The notes: generated from the sequence alone by a model not told the origin. DNA of 53,951 nucleotides from a bacterium (GCA_021812245.1 JAKAOK010000011.1:1-53951), one strand, 5' to 3'; shown: positions 16,825-27,900, counted from the stretch's first letter. Numbers and translations are program-made.

Positions 16825-18915
16825 TCAACTCCAGAGCAATAACACTATCGGAATAATTAAAATCGTGAAAATATTGACGACTTTAATCATCGGGTTAATC
16901 GCCGGACCGGCCGTGTCTTTATAAGGGTCGCCGACCGTGTCGCCTGTTACTGCCGCCTTATGGGCTTCACTGCCTTTGCGGTATGTTTGCCCTTCGTATT
17001 CAAAGCCTTTTTCGATAAGCTTCTTGGCATTATCCCATGCCGCTCCGCCGCTTGTCATAGAAATAGCGACAAAAAGTCCCGATATAATAGTTCCCAATAA
17101 AATACCGCCTAGAACCTGAGGCCCCATCGTCAAACCGAAAACTATCGGACCTGCGATCGGTATGAAGGCCGGCAATATCATTTCCCTTAATGACGACTTC
17201 GTAACTATATCTACGCATTTGCCGTATTCAGGCTTGCCCGTTCCTTCCATAATACCGGGGATTTCTTTAAACTGTCTTCTAACCTCTACGACTATGTCGC
17301 CCGCGGCTTTACCGACTGATTTCATTGCAAGGGAAGCAAAAATATAAGGAAGCATCGCTCCTAAGAATAATCCGATAAGAACATTAGGCTGGGCTATGGA
17401 AAAAGATATATCCGGAATACCTACTTTAATTAAATGGGAATATTCTCCAAAAAGAACTATGGCCGCAAGAGCCGCCGAGCCTATGGCATATCCTTTTGTC
17501 ACCGCTTTTGTAGTATTGCCGACCGCATCTAAAGCATCGGTGGTCTCCCTGACGTCCGCAGGAAGCTCGCTCATTTCGGCTATACCACCCGCATTATCTG
17601 TAATCGGACCGAAAGAATCTACGGCTATTACCATACCCGCCATAGAAAGCATACTGGAAGCCGCAACCGCCACGCCGTAAAAACCTGCGAAATGATACGA
17701 AATCAAAATGCCTAAAGCGATTGCGATAACGGGAAGAGCCGTTGACATCTGCCCTACGGCAAGTCCTGCTATAATATTTGTTCCGTGACCGGTAGTTGAT
17801 GCCCTGGCAATAGATTTTACCGGCGAAAAACTTGTCGAGGTGAAATAGTCCGTAATGACTATTATAAGTCCGGTCAAAACCAAACCTACGAGTGCGGCAT
17901 AATAATAATCCATTGCCGAATAATCGCCGACGCCGTTCATAAAACGCATCGTGAAAAAATAATATACCACGGCGGAAATTATTCCTGTCGCAAACAATCC
18001 TTTATATAATCCCTGCATAATCTTTTCTTTTGTAGGAGCGCTTACGAAAAAAACGCCTGCTATAGAAGTAAATACCGCTATGCCGCCAAGTAAAAGCGGA
18101 TAAAGTATCGCTTTCATCAATGCGGTTTCGCCGTAACCGTGGCCTTTGAAAGCGGAATACGCCAACAGTATAGAAGCTATTATCGTTACCGAAAAGGTCT
18201 CGAATACGTCTGCCGCCATACCTGCGCAATCCCCGACGTTGTCTCCAACCTGGTCGGCTATAACGGCAGGGTTTCTGGGGTCATCTTCGGGAATACCCGC
18301 TTCGACTTTTCCGACTAAGTCCGCTCCGACGTCCGCGGCTTTAGTATAGATTCCTCCGCCAAGCCTTGCAAAAACGGATATAAGACTGCACCCGAAAGCA
18401 AAACCTATCAATGAATTTATGACTCCGCCTAAACCGCCTACCGAATGACCTATAAGCATAAAGACAGATATGCCCAGAACGCCTAAGCCGAGAACCATTA
18501 AGCCTGTGACCGAACCGCCTTTAAACGCAAACTTTAATGCGGGTTTGACTCCTTTATGAGCTATCTGCGCGGTTCTGATATTTGCCCTTACGGCGTTAAA
18601 CATTCCGAGATAGCCGGCAAGAGCCGATAAAATTGCCCCGAGTAAAAAACCTGACGCCGTTAGAATTCCAAACTGCGTTATCCAGATGCCGCCGATAAGT
18701 ATTAAAGCAAAAATAATAATTCCTACGATAGCGACAGTTCTATACTGCCTGTTAAGAAAAGCCGTTGCGCCTTCCTGGATAGCTTTTGCAATCTGCTTCA
18801 TTCTCTCGGAACCTTCGTCGTGCTTAAGCGCCCATATCGTTACCGCTATACTGTAAATAACGGCGATGAGACCGGCGATGATTCCAAAAATCATAGCTTT
18901 GTCAAAGACATTCAT
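16825..18915 (-). CDS. hppA: Membrane-bound proton-pumping pyrophosphatase, K+-independent type
   Basis: Couples hydrolysis of pyrophosphate to ion pumping across the cytoplasmic membrane. The 696-residue, multi-helix protein has the substrate loop [20 protein letters not shown] and [19 protein letters not shown]. At the diagnostic K+ site it reads GNTTKA, with Lys rather than Ala, which marks the K+-independent H+-pumping group. It ends the sulfate-activation/reduction run 60 bases after qmoC. This fits recycling of the pyrophosphate made by Sat. The ATG at 18915 is preceded by a G-rich site. Confidence 0.95.
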   Translation of the reverse strand: MNVFDKAMIFGIIAGLIAVIYSIAVTIWALKHDEGSERMKQIAKAIQEGATAFLNRQYRTVAIVGIIIFALILIGGIWITQFGILTASGFLLGAILSALAGYLGMFNAVRANIRTAQIAHKGVKPALKFAFKGGSVTGLMVLGLGVLGISVFMLIGHSVGGLGGVINSLIGFAFGCSLISVFARLGGGIYTKAADVGADLVGKVEAGIPEDDPRNPAVIADQVGDNVGDCAGMAADVFETFSVTIIASILLAYSAFKGHGYGETALMKAILYPLLLGGIAVFTSIAGVFFVSAPTKEKIMQGLYKGLFATGIISAVVYYFFTMRFMNGVGDYSAMDYYYAALVGLVLTGLIIVITDYFTSTSFSPVKSIARASTTGHGTNIIAGLAVGQMSTALPVIAIALGILISYHFAGFYGVAVAASSMLSMAGMVIAVDSFGPITDNAGGIAEMSELPADVRETTDALDAVGNTTKAVTKGYAIGSAALAAIVLFGEYSHLIKVGIPDISFSIAQPNVLIGLFLGAMLPYIFASLAMKSVGKAAGDIVVEVRRQFKEIPGIMEGTGKPEYGKCVDIVTKSSLREMILPAFIPIAGPIVFGLTMGPQVLGGILLGTIISGLFVAISMTSGGAAWDNAKKLIEKGFEYEGQTYRKGSEAHKAAVTGDTVGDPYKDTAGPAINPMIKVVNIFTILIIPIVLLLWS

Positions 18916-18975
18916 GTCCAAAAACCCCCTGATTAAATTTTAATGAAATTAAATTTAACAAATATACTAAAAATA

Positions 18976-20154
18976 TCAACTAATTTCAGCGTTGTTTTTA
19001 TTAAGGCTTTTAGCTTTTTCTTTTAAATTTGCAAAATAAATTGCGACGGGTCTATATGCCAAATGCGACCATTTGGAAAAAGGAACCTCTATGACTAGCA
19101 TGGGGAATAAAATCATCAAGTGAACCAGGTATATATAAAATATAGAAGGGACCGAAATTTTATATACGATAGCCGCGCGAAGAACAATCCCGCTGACGCC
19201 GGTTAAGAATAAAAGTATTACGAACATCCAGTCCGTATGATGCGAAAATTTGCTCCTTTCTATTTTTTTGGTAAGTCTTTTAATCACAAAATAAACGGTG
19301 CCAAATATAAGTCCTATGCTGGCAAAATAATCGAATAAAATTATATGGAGATAGGGAAGACTGTTTTCTGCCTGAAACCAGTCCAAAAAGAAAACAATTC
19401 CGACAAATAATACCACATAGCTTATCATAAGAAAAAGATGCGTCAGCCAGAAATTATATTTTCCGGTAGAAAGTTTTTTAGAAGAAGATTCTTCCGAGTC
19501 GTCGCATTTTGCGTATCTGTACTGCGTAAAAAAATTAAACATTAACGACCAGCCTTCGGTAAAATAAAGTTTTAAAGGGATTTTAACGCTGTCGTCACTT
19601 AAAACGGTTTTCCTGAACATATTATATATAAACGACGTGAGCATAACGCCCAGAAATACCGTAATAGGCCAGTCAAAAAAATAATCTATTTTATCGGGAG
19701 ATACCGCCTGTTCCAGAGTAGCGCCCGCCGCAGGATGCAGTCCGAAAAGAACCGCCCATTCTATTAACACCCCAAGCGCAACTATTAATATAGCGATATA
19801 TTCCGCATACTTAGACTTATATAAAATTTTGGAAATCCCCGTCCAGTCATATGCGCTTATTAAAAAGCGGCGAAGCGACATCATTAGTTCTCCCGGTTCC
19901 GCTTTTCTGGGACAGTTTTTGGAACATTCGCCGCAATAATAACATAACCACGGATCTAAATCGCTTACCAACTGCTCTTTCATTCCCCATCCCGCCATTA
20001 TCATTTCCTTTCTGGGGAACGGCCTGTCTTCGGTAGATAACGGACACACCGACGAACAAGTTCCGCACTGGAAACATTTTTTAAAATTGCTTTCGCCCAC
20101 TTCTTTTATATATTTGACCAACTCGTTGTCGGTCTTTACTACGGTATTTTTCAA
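18976..20154 (-). CDS. qmoC: Quinone-interacting membrane oxidoreductase subunit QmoC
   Basis: Membrane subunit linking menaquinol to the cytoplasmic QmoAB and AprBA. The N-terminal domain has two Fe-S motifs, CFQCGTCSSVCP and CYYCGECSKNCP, of the HdrC type. The C-terminal half has several membrane helices with His residues of the NarI/cytochrome b type. I place the start at a TTG (20154) with AAGGGGG six bases upstream; a longer frame begins 14 codons earlier, inside the end of qmoB. The last gene of the qmoABC set. Confidence 0.9.
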   Translation of the reverse strand: MKNTVVKTDNELVKYIKEVGESNFKKCFQCGTCSSVCPLSTEDRPFPRKEMIMAGWGMKEQLVSDLDPWLCYYCGECSKNCPRKAEPGELMMSLRRFLISAYDWTGISKILYKSKYAEYIAILIVALGVLIEWAVLFGLHPAAGATLEQAVSPDKIDYFFDWPITVFLGVMLTSFIYNMFRKTVLSDDSVKIPLKLYFTEGWSLMFNFFTQYRYAKCDDSEESSSKKLSTGKYNFWLTHLFLMISYVVLFVGIVFFLDWFQAENSLPYLHIILFDYFASIGLIFGTVYFVIKRLTKKIERSKFSHHTDWMFVILLFLTGVSGIVLRAAIVYKISVPSIFYIYLVHLMILFPMLVIEVPFSKWSHLAYRPVAIYFANLKEKAKSLNKNNAEIS

Positions 20155-20167
20155 AATAACCCCCTTC

Positions 20168-22474
20168 TTAAAAACCTTTATATGGATTTGGTCCAAGCGA
20201 TTTAATTTTATTGACGAAATCTTCCACTATTTCCGGCAGTTTCATGTAGTCGGTAAATTCAAGCTGAATCTGTCTTATTCTTTCTTCCTCCAGAACAAGC
20301 CTTGTTAATGTTTCTTTAAGATTGACCATTCTATATGAGGCAAGCTCCGAACCTTTTACGAAATGGCACTGGTAGTCGTCGCCGAATTTACATCCCAGCA
20401 AGAGTATCCCGTCTATACCTTTCGAGAGTGCGTCAGTGTACCACACATTATTAATAGAACCTAGACATCTTACCGGTATCACCCTTATATTTGACGATAA
20501 ATTCATTTTATTCAGGCCTAATATGTCAAGCGCCGGGTATGCGTCGTTTTCGCATGCAAAAACGAGTATCCTATAGTTCTCATCCGTAGGGTCTTCGGGA
20601 ATATAAAGGCTTTTTATCATAGAAGCGCCGATATCGGGCGAATAGTTTTTAAAAGATATAATCCTTACCGGACATGCTCCCATGCAAACCCCGCATCTTC
20701 TGCATCTTTCCGGATTATACTTAGGCGTTCCTTTTTCGTCTTCATCTATCGCGCCGAAAGGACATTCCTCCGTGCATCTTTTGCACTGCGTACACCTCGG
20801 AAGGTCAAAAAAGGGATACGTCGTATCGTTAGAGCGCGGATGAACCGCCTTGCCCTTGGAAGTCTGCTCTACGCACTGCACCGCTTTTAAAGCGGCTCCT
20901 TTTGCGTCGTCCACCGAAAAAACGGTATCTAAGGGCATCCTCACGGAACCCGCGGGATATATTCCTGTCCTTCTCGATTCGTAAGGAAAGCATATAAAAT
21001 TAGAATCGGGAAATCCGTAAGCCAGGTCAGGCATTTCTTTTCCCTGCCTGTATGTAAGATTTAATAATCCACTTTTAGCGACTTGAGCGGTTGAAACAGG
21101 AATTGAAGGCGGACAGGACGCCCCGCTTGCCGACGGAGGATTGTCGACCGTTAAATTTACATCCTGATTGCATTCAACGTCTCCGGAATTTGGAACCATT
21201 CCCGATGCAAGCACCATCATTTCGACGTTTAAATCTATATCGCCGCCAAATAGGGTATCTTTCACCTTTAAATCGATAATATTATTTCCTTTGTCATAAG
21301 AAACGCCGGAAACAACGCCTTTGACCATAAAAATTCCTTCGTCGTCCTGCATTTTTCTGTAAAAATTTTCGTATTCGCCGGGCGTTCTTATGTCTTTATA
21401 TATTATGTAAACATTTGTATCCGGATTGTTTTTTCTTATTAATGCGGCTTCTTTAAGGGACGACATACAGCACACCGTAGAACAATACGGTAGATGATTC
21501 TCGTCTCTTGAACCGGCGCACTGAATAAATGCAATAGATTTTACGGCATCGCCGTTAGATTTTCTTTTTACGGTAAAACTTTCAGATTTGCCGTTCTCGG
21601 AAAGTTCGGAATATAATTCTTCGAGCTCGATGTTCGTTAATATATCCGAAGTTAAACCGTAACCTAAATAATCTAATTTTTTTGCTTCGTAAGGCTTCCA
21701 GCCCGTTGCTACAACAATAGAGCCTATGGTTTCGGATACGGCTGCTTCCGCATTATTACCTTCGGCAGACGGTTCTATTTCTACGTTAAATTTTCCGGGG
21801 GCACCGGATACCGACTTGATTTTTGAATTTTTATAAATTTTAATTTTTTTAGAATTTTCTACTTGATTTATAAGTTCGTCGAGTCCTTCTTTTATCCAAA
21901 TATTCTTATCGAAGGGTGGCTTGGTTTCCCATTTTTTATACTTTGAATAAGGAAACCCGCCAAGATTAGATTTTTTCTCGACCAAAACGACGTCGTAACC
22001 GGCTTTTGCCGAATTTATAGCGGCATTAAGCCCCGTAACTCCGCCCCCTACGACAAGAACGGTTTTATTTAAGTCCTGAATAAGCGGTTCGGGAAAGGCC
22101 GATTTTTTAGCTCTGACTGCGCCCATATTTATATAATCTTCCGCAAGAAGCTGTGTGTTGTTGTCGTTCGGAGGGCTTATCCAGATTACATGCTCTCTAA
22201 GATTGACTCTTTCGGTGTGAATAGTCAGCGGGTCGAAATTGAAAACGTCCTGCTTGGCGCGCATTGAACAGGCAGCTATTACTAATTTATTTATCTTTTT
22301 TTCGGAAATATCGTTTTTTATGAGATTTATGCCTTCCGGTCCGCAAAGAAATTCATGGCTCATACATACGAGAGGCTTATTGGAATCTTTTGCCGTATTG
22401 ACTAATCTTTCCACGTTCAGGCTTTTCCCGATATCGCACCCGGAACATATATAAATCCCTAAATTATTATCCAT
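20168..22474 (-). CDS. qmoB: Quinone-interacting oxidoreductase subunit QmoB (HdrA-MvhD type)
   Basis: Flavin and iron-sulfur subunit of the Qmo complex, about 768 residues. It has an FAD-binding glycine motif (VLVVGGGVTGLNAA) near residue 140-155, two ferredoxin clusters (CTQCKRCTEECP and CRRCGVCMGACP) near residues 575-610 and a C-terminal MvhD-like domain from about 640 (ILVFACENDAYPALD). This HdrA-MvhD fusion is the hallmark of QmoB. ATG at 22474 with AGGAG five bases upstream. It lies 40 bases after qmoA. Confidence 0.92.
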   Translation of the reverse strand: MDNNLGIYICSGCDIGKSLNVERLVNTAKDSNKPLVCMSHEFLCGPEGINLIKNDISEKKINKLVIAACSMRAKQDVFNFDPLTIHTERVNLREHVIWISPPNDNNTQLLAEDYINMGAVRAKKSAFPEPLIQDLNKTVLVVGGGVTGLNAAINSAKAGYDVVLVEKKSNLGGFPYSKYKKWETKPPFDKNIWIKEGLDELINQVENSKKIKIYKNSKIKSVSGAPGKFNVEIEPSAEGNNAEAAVSETIGSIVVATGWKPYEAKKLDYLGYGLTSDILTNIELEELYSELSENGKSESFTVKRKSNGDAVKSIAFIQCAGSRDENHLPYCSTVCCMSSLKEAALIRKNNPDTNVYIIYKDIRTPGEYENFYRKMQDDEGIFMVKGVVSGVSYDKGNNIIDLKVKDTLFGGDIDLNVEMMVLASGMVPNSGDVECNQDVNLTVDNPPSASGASCPPSIPVSTAQVAKSGLLNLTYRQGKEMPDLAYGFPDSNFICFPYESRRTGIYPAGSVRMPLDTVFSVDDAKGAALKAVQCVEQTSKGKAVHPRSNDTTYPFFDLPRCTQCKRCTEECPFGAIDEDEKGTPKYNPERCRRCGVCMGACPVRIISFKNYSPDIGASMIKSLYIPEDPTDENYRILVFACENDAYPALDILGLNKMNLSSNIRVIPVRCLGSINNVWYTDALSKGIDGILLLGCKFGDDYQCHFVKGSELASYRMVNLKETLTRLVLEEERIRQIQLEFTDYMKLPEIVEDFVNKIKSLGPNPYKGF

Positions 22475-22514
22475 TTTCACTCCTATTCTAAATATATCTT
22501 TTTCTTTATCTTTT

Positions 22515-23813
22515 TTATAATTTTGCGTTATGCTGAATTACGGAAAGTGCGGCGGATGTTGCCGACTGGCCGGACATATAAACGTCTAAAGGAAACTTCG
22601 CGACTCCGGCTGAGAAAATACCACCCTCATAGTTTTCATTAAATATAAAACCGTTTTCGTCTATATCTATTTTTATATCGCCGTCTATTTTGATTTCGCT
22701 TAAGTCGTCTTTAATATTTGGACGCATACCTGCCGCAAGGACTACCATTTCCGCCCTGAATTTAATCTTTTTGCCTGAAAGCATATCTTCGACATCTAAT
22801 AGAAGGTCGCCGGTAGCATGGTCTTCCGATATTTTTCCTACGATGCCTTTATTAAATTTAATATTTTTGTCGCTTTCGGCTTTATTGAGGAAATTTTCGT
22901 ATCTTCCGGGGGTTCTTAAATCTATATAAAAAATGGTCGGAGAAGATGCGGGAGTTTTTTCCCTTAAATAAAGAGCCTGTTTTAAGGATGCCATACAGCA
23001 TATCGCCGAACAATAAGGAAGATGATTTTCGTTTCTAGAACCCGCGCACTGAATAAATGCAACGTTGGTTACTTCTTTATTATCGGACGGTCTCAAAATT
23101 TTGCCGCTTGTAGGTCCGTTATCGGCGGCAAGCCTTTCCATCATTACATTGGTAATAACGTTCTTAAACTTTCCGAATCCTAAGTTTTCTAATTTTTCAA
23201 CGGCATAAGGTTTCCAGCCGGTCGCAAAAATAATATCCGCAACTTTTAATTCTATTATACTTTCTTTGGCGTTAAGATTAATTGCGCCATATTTACAGGC
23301 TGATTCGCATTTTTTACATGCCGAAAACTTGCAATAATTTTCATCTACCGTATATTTCAGCGGAAATGTAGATATGGCAGGCATATATATGGCTTTTGTC
23401 GTATCCATATCATAGTTAAAATCGTTCGGTCTGTCTTCAGGGCATACTTTGGCGCATTCCCCGCAAACAGTGCAGTTATCATTTATATATTGAGGTTTTT
23501 GACGAATTTTAACTTTGTATCCCGTTCCGTCTTTTTCTTTATTTATTTCTTCTACGACGGACGAAACTAAAAATTTTATATTATCCTCGGTAGAGGACTT
23601 TATCCTCTTAGTATTTATTTCAAATCCGCAGAACGGCGGACATAGTTTTGGAAAATACTTATACATCTGGAGAACTCTTCCGCCTATATACGATTTTTTT
23701 TCTACTATATATACTTTTTTATCGACGGCTTCGGTAATTTCAAGCGCGGCAGAAATGCCGCTATGTCCGCCGCCGATTATAAGAACGGGGTTTTCATTAT
23801 TTAACTCGCTCAA
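22515..23813 (-). CDS. qmoA: Quinone-interacting oxidoreductase subunit QmoA
   Basis: HdrA-like flavoprotein of 432 residues that takes part in electron transfer between the quinone pool and APS reductase. The N-terminus holds the dinucleotide fold (VLIIGGGHSGISAALEI), and cysteine clusters CTVCGECAKVCP near residue 117 and CKFSACKKCESACKYG near 160 follow. TTG start with GGAG eight bases upstream. First gene of qmoABC, separated from aprA by 254 bases that hold a long hairpin. Confidence 0.9.
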   Translation of the reverse strand: MSELNNENPVLIIGGGHSGISAALEITEAVDKKVYIVEKKSYIGGRVLQMYKYFPKLCPPFCGFEINTKRIKSSTEDNIKFLVSSVVEEINKEKDGTGYKVKIRQKPQYINDNCTVCGECAKVCPEDRPNDFNYDMDTTKAIYMPAISTFPLKYTVDENYCKFSACKKCESACKYGAINLNAKESIIELKVADIIFATGWKPYAVEKLENLGFGKFKNVITNVMMERLAADNGPTSGKILRPSDNKEVTNVAFIQCAGSRNENHLPYCSAICCMASLKQALYLREKTPASSPTIFYIDLRTPGRYENFLNKAESDKNIKFNKGIVGKISEDHATGDLLLDVEDMLSGKKIKFRAEMVVLAAGMRPNIKDDLSEIKIDGDIKIDIDENGFIFNENYEGGIFSAGVAKFPLDVYMSGQSATSAALSVIQHNAKL

Positions 23814-23975
23814 CTTTAAATCTCCATTGCTAAGTTTTAATTAATTTAAATTTTACCCGCATTTCAGGATTCCCGTCTATCGGACGGAACGCTTCGTTTC
23901 TTGCAGTTTGTCTATTACGCGATGCCGGCGATTTGTTTATGTTTCATGGCGTTATTGCCGGGCTTTTATGCATAT

Positions 23976-24022
23976 GCAGTATATTCCCCCTCCTCCGTAA
24001 AGAGTAGGGGGGAATATACTGC
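23976..24022. terminator. Long hairpin between aprA and qmoA
   Basis: GCAGTATATTCCCCC at 23976-23990 pairs with its complement near 24008-24022 around a short loop, with a bulge. It lies in the 23814-24067 gap between aprA and qmoA. It may attenuate transcription from sat-aprBA into qmoABC. The rest of the gap has short ATAACGCA/ACGCGATGC-like repeats and no gene. Confidence 0.6.
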
Positions 24023-24067
24023 TATAACGCAATGCTGTATAACGCATGCCGTTGCTTATTAACGGTC

Positions 24068-25993
24068 TTAATTCTTCGAAATTAATTCTATGTAAGCCTT
24101 TTTAAATAATTCCGGCTGTCCCGTCTTCATATTCATTTTTGAATTAACGAACACCTTCCAGTTGGTTTCATCTAATTTTGGATGGTCGGTTCTGTAATAG
24201 AAACCGGGATATCTTGTTTCTTCCCTGAATAAAATGTGCCTTAAGTGAAGTTCTCCGACAACTGACCTATGGTAATTCTCCCATGCTCTCATAAGCTCGT
24301 GCAGATTTGAAGCGGCAAGCTTCGGTGCATCTTCTTTAAGTTTGTTCAAGAGGTCTAATCCTCTTAAAAGGCTTGCTTCGCTTGTCCTGTAAAATGTAGA
24401 AGTACCGGCAACATATTCGTCCATAAGCTTATTTAATCTGAATAAATAAAGTCTCGGCCTGATGTAGTTCGGGTTGACATTTGGCTCCGTCGAATAATCT
24501 TTGAACTTTTCGTACGTAATCATGGGTCCGTAGATTTTTTCGGCAAGGGTTTTATTATCGGTATGAACGGTAGGCTTATAACCCGGGTCGTCCAATACAA
24601 ATCTTACGGCGGATTTTGCCGCAATTCTTCCTTCTACGTAAGAACCTGACGAAAATTTATGCCCAGAGGCTCCGACTCCGTCTCCACCGGTGAAAAGGCC
24701 GTTTACGGTCGTCATGCGGTTATAGCCCCATTGCCATTCTTTAGGCGCTATGTCTTCCGGTCCACTGACCCACATTCCGCAGGCGCCAGAATGAGAACCC
24801 AAGAAATAGGGTTCGGTCGGCATAACCTCGGAGTTTGTTTCGCTCGGGTCTATATCCATAGATGCCCAAAGTCCGGCCTGCGCAACAGTCATATCCAAGA
24901 AATCTTCCCAAGCATCGGCTTCAAGCGATTTCTTTCTCTTTTCAGGAAGAGTTTCGAAAAGCGTTTTTATAGCACCGGAAGTATTCATATAGAACGGACC
25001 GTTTCCTTCCATCCAGTCTTTTAGCATAACATGGTTCCACAAGCACGTCGCCGGAATTTTGGCCTGTCCGTAAGGCCTGATGTCGTCGAGCATAGAGCCC
25101 CATTTTTGCATATAATCCTCGCCGTGGGCGTTTAACACTCTGGATTTAAACAATGTAAACCACGCACCTACGGGACCGTAACCATCTTTAAAGCGGTTAG
25201 GAACGAACCTGTTTTCCATGGTAGTCATTTCCGCTCCGGCATGATATCCCATAGCATACGTAGAACCAGCGTTCCATATGGCATACCATGTTCTTCCCAT
25301 ACCTTCCGCCTGAGACCTCGGCCTGAAGACGTTGACCGCTCCGCCGCAAGCCATAATTACCGCTTTTGCCTTGAATATATATATCTTTGCTTCTCTTAAG
25401 CTGAAACCGATTGCTCCCGCAACTCTGTTTTCATGTTTTTCGTCCATAAGAAGCTCTGTTACAAATACTCTTTCTAAGATGTTTTCTTCGCCTAGGGCTT
25501 TTCTCGCAGCTTCGGCAACTAATACTTTATAAGATTCGCCATGAATCATTATCTGCCATCTTCCAGCTCTAAGAGGCTTTGCGCCTTGCGCGATAGTCCT
25601 TGTGTCCTCTTCGTCTTCCTTGAATATCGGAAGGCCGAATTTTTCGAAAAGCTGAACGGTGGAATCTACGTGTCTGCCTACGTCGTAAATAAGGTCTTCC
25701 CTAACTAAGCCCATAAGGTCGTTTGCTACGTGTTTAACGTAATCTTCCGGAGTGTTGACTCCAAGATAAGTGTTGATTGCCGAAAGTCCCATCGCGACGG
25801 CGCCGCTTCTTTCGATAGAGGCTTTTTCAACCATCGTTATCTTCATATCTTTAGGCGCCCATTTTTTTATTTCGAATGCGGCTCCGCATCCCACCATACC
25901 GCCGCCGACGATTAAAACATCGGTGTCAATTTCTTCTATGGTATAATTGTTTAATACATCGGTGCTTGTCATTGAACCTTTCATTTCAGCCAT
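24068..25993 (-). CDS. aprA: Adenylylsulfate reductase alpha subunit
   Basis: FAD subunit of APS reductase, which interconverts APS and sulfite plus AMP. The 641-residue protein shows the FAD motif DVLIVGGGMVGCGAAFEIKK near residue 25-44 and the segments SGSYVEGRIAAKSAV and GGDGVGASGHKFSSG near residue 440-465 typical of AprA. No truncation is seen. Follows aprB by 65 bases. In the same locus sat and qmoABC complete the sulfate-to-sulfite segment. The sequence alone does not show the direction of the reaction. Confidence 0.96.
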   Translation of the reverse strand: MAEMKGSMTSTDVLNNYTIEEIDTDVLIVGGGMVGCGAAFEIKKWAPKDMKITMVEKASIERSGAVAMGLSAINTYLGVNTPEDYVKHVANDLMGLVREDLIYDVGRHVDSTVQLFEKFGLPIFKEDEEDTRTIAQGAKPLRAGRWQIMIHGESYKVLVAEAARKALGEENILERVFVTELLMDEKHENRVAGAIGFSLREAKIYIFKAKAVIMACGGAVNVFRPRSQAEGMGRTWYAIWNAGSTYAMGYHAGAEMTTMENRFVPNRFKDGYGPVGAWFTLFKSRVLNAHGEDYMQKWGSMLDDIRPYGQAKIPATCLWNHVMLKDWMEGNGPFYMNTSGAIKTLFETLPEKRKKSLEADAWEDFLDMTVAQAGLWASMDIDPSETNSEVMPTEPYFLGSHSGACGMWVSGPEDIAPKEWQWGYNRMTTVNGLFTGGDGVGASGHKFSSGSYVEGRIAAKSAVRFVLDDPGYKPTVHTDNKTLAEKIYGPMITYEKFKDYSTEPNVNPNYIRPRLYLFRLNKLMDEYVAGTSTFYRTSEASLLRGLDLLNKLKEDAPKLAASNLHELMRAWENYHRSVVGELHLRHILFREETRYPGFYYRTDHPKLDETNWKVFVNSKMNMKTGQPELFKKAYIELISKN

Positions 25994-26058
25994 AACAATT
26001 TATCCTCGCAATTTATAATTATTTTAATTAAATTAATAGATTTTTACCGGCTTAGGCG

Positions 26059-26499
26059 TTATTTCTTGGGAGCCGTAAGTTCTATCCCGATTTCATCGCA
26101 TAAACGTTCGTCTTTTAAACTTTCCGCATTGACGTTGACGTCTGCAATTCCCACATATGGGTCCAAGCCGCCTTCGGGCGTAGTTCTGATGGGGAATTTA
26201 AACCTTTTGATCTTTCCGTTTCTGAATTTAACAGTCCACATAATGGAATCGGAACCGCGCATAGGGATAACAGAAGCGCCCATAGGAGCAAAATCCTGAT
26301 AGGCCCTTATTTCGATAGCCGATTGGGGACAAATTTTAACGCAACTGTAACATTCCCAGCACTGGTCAGGCTCCTGGTTGTAAGCCTTCATAATATCCTT
26401 GTTAAGAACCATAAGGTCGTTAGGACAGATATACTGGCATGCAGTTTTATCTCTTCCCTTGCAACCGTCACATTTTTCGGCAATTACAAAACTTGGCAT
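26059..26499 (-). CDS. aprB: Adenylylsulfate reductase beta subunit
   Basis: Iron-sulfur subunit that passes electrons to AprA. The 146-residue protein binds two [4Fe-4S] clusters through CDGCKGRDKTACQYICP near the N-terminus and CWECYSCVKICP near residue 45-56, with the longer first spacing typical of AprB. The C-terminal tail beyond about residue 75 wraps AprA in known structures. The ATG at 26499 has AGGAGG seven bases upstream; an ATG two codons earlier is too close to it. Confidence 0.95.
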   Translation of the reverse strand: MPSFVIAEKCDGCKGRDKTACQYICPNDLMVLNKDIMKAYNQEPDQCWECYSCVKICPQSAIEIRAYQDFAPMGASVIPMRGSDSIMWTVKFRNGKIKRFKFPIRTTPEGGLDPYVGIADVNVNAESLKDERLCDEIGIELTAPKK

Positions 26500-26617
26500 T
26501 TTCATACCTCCTTAATTATATTGTTATTAATAAATAAAACTATATATCTATTTTTATTATATGTATATTGTGTACATATAGATAACATTTTTGACCTAAT
26601 TTTGATGTTTAACGGCG

Positions 26618-27841
26618 TTAAATCTCTCCTTTGGCCGCTTTGTGCAGCTTGACCTCGACTTTGTCTTCTTTAGAAAGAGAAGCATAGTAGTCTTTGAGTA
26701 TGGATAATACTTCCGGTCTCGAAAAATGGTCGGGGACTTCCTGCCCCTCCGATAAAAGCTTTCTTAGCATTGTTCCGCTTAAGGTAAGCCTGTCTTCCTT
26801 GGGATGCGGACATGTTCTGGTGGATGCCATGCCGTCGCACTTATGGCAGTAAAACGTCAGGTCCATTTTTAAAGGCTTTAATTCAAGGGCGTTTTTTGGA
26901 ATTTCGTCGAATATCTTATGCGCGTCAAACGGCCCGTAAAAGTCGCCGACACCGGCATGGTCTCTTCCTACAATAAGATGAGAACAACCATAATTCTGTC
27001 TAAAAACGGCATGGAGAAGCGCCTCTCTCGGTCCGGCATATCTCATTTCCATCGGATAACCTGCCTGAACAATCGTATTTTTAACAAAATATTTATCCAT
27101 CAACGTATTAATGGCAACGGCTCTGACGCTGGCGGGAATATCGCCCGGTTTTAATTTGCCGACAAGCTGGTGAATCAGAACTCCGTCGGTAGTTTCTACC
27201 GCAACCTTTGCAAGATATTCATGCGAGCGGTGCATAGGATTTCTGGTCTGAAAAGCGGCAACCGTGTTCCATCCTTTCTCCTCAAATACTTTTCTTACTT
27301 CCGCGGGACGCATGTATATTTCTTTAAACTCTACCGGATAAGTGCTCTCGCTTAAAACCACGACCTTGCCCGCAATATTGACGGCTCCCTGTGCCATGAC
27401 CTTTTGGACGCCGGGATGTTCCATATCGGTAGTTTTAAACACTTTTTGACACTCATGCGCCTTATCTATGGAGTATTTTTCGGATACGGTAATTATTCCT
27501 ATAATTTCAGAAGTTTCAAAATCGACGAGAGCAACTTCCTCGCCTATTCTAATTTCTTCCGATAATTCTTTTGTAGCGGAAAGAGTAATCGGTATTGGCC
27601 AGAACGTTCCGTCTGCCATAGTGTAATTATCTACTACGCCCTGCCAGTCTTTTTTCCCCATAAATCCTTCCAACGGAGTAAAAGCGCCTATGCCAAGCAT
27701 TATTAAGTCTGATGTTTCTCTCGAGGTCATAGGTAATTTTTTAAGGCTTTTTGCTTTTTCCTTAGCTGCTTCGAGTTCCGAACCGGTTAACAGCAAAGGC
27801 TTTAATTTTTTTTCTTTACCGTGCGGATTTACTAATGCCAT
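26618..27841 (-). CDS. sat: Sulfate adenylyltransferase
   Basis: Activates sulfate with ATP to APS and pyrophosphate, or runs in reverse to make ATP from APS. 407 residues. [14 protein letters not shown] near residue 195-208 carries the nucleotidyltransferase HxxH motif, and [12 protein letters not shown] and a zinc-binding [15 protein letters not shown] follow. It is of the homo-oligomeric dissimilatory type. It has a separate promoter 60-85 bases upstream and leads the aprBA-qmoABC-hppA run. Confidence 0.96.
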   Translation of the reverse strand: MALVNPHGKEKKLKPLLLTGSELEAAKEKAKSLKKLPMTSRETSDLIMLGIGAFTPLEGFMGKKDWQGVVDNYTMADGTFWPIPITLSATKELSEEIRIGEEVALVDFETSEIIGIITVSEKYSIDKAHECQKVFKTTDMEHPGVQKVMAQGAVNIAGKVVVLSESTYPVEFKEIYMRPAEVRKVFEEKGWNTVAAFQTRNPMHRSHEYLAKVAVETTDGVLIHQLVGKLKPGDIPASVRAVAINTLMDKYFVKNTIVQAGYPMEMRYAGPREALLHAVFRQNYGCSHLIVGRDHAGVGDFYGPFDAHKIFDEIPKNALELKPLKMDLTFYCHKCDGMASTRTCPHPKEDRLTLSGTMLRKLLSEGQEVPDHFSRPEVLSILKDYYASLSKEDKVEVKLHKAAKGEI

Positions 27842-27900
27842 ATTGTCTCCCCCAGAATGAATTATTCTTGTGATTTTTAGGATTTTAATTTAATTCTATA

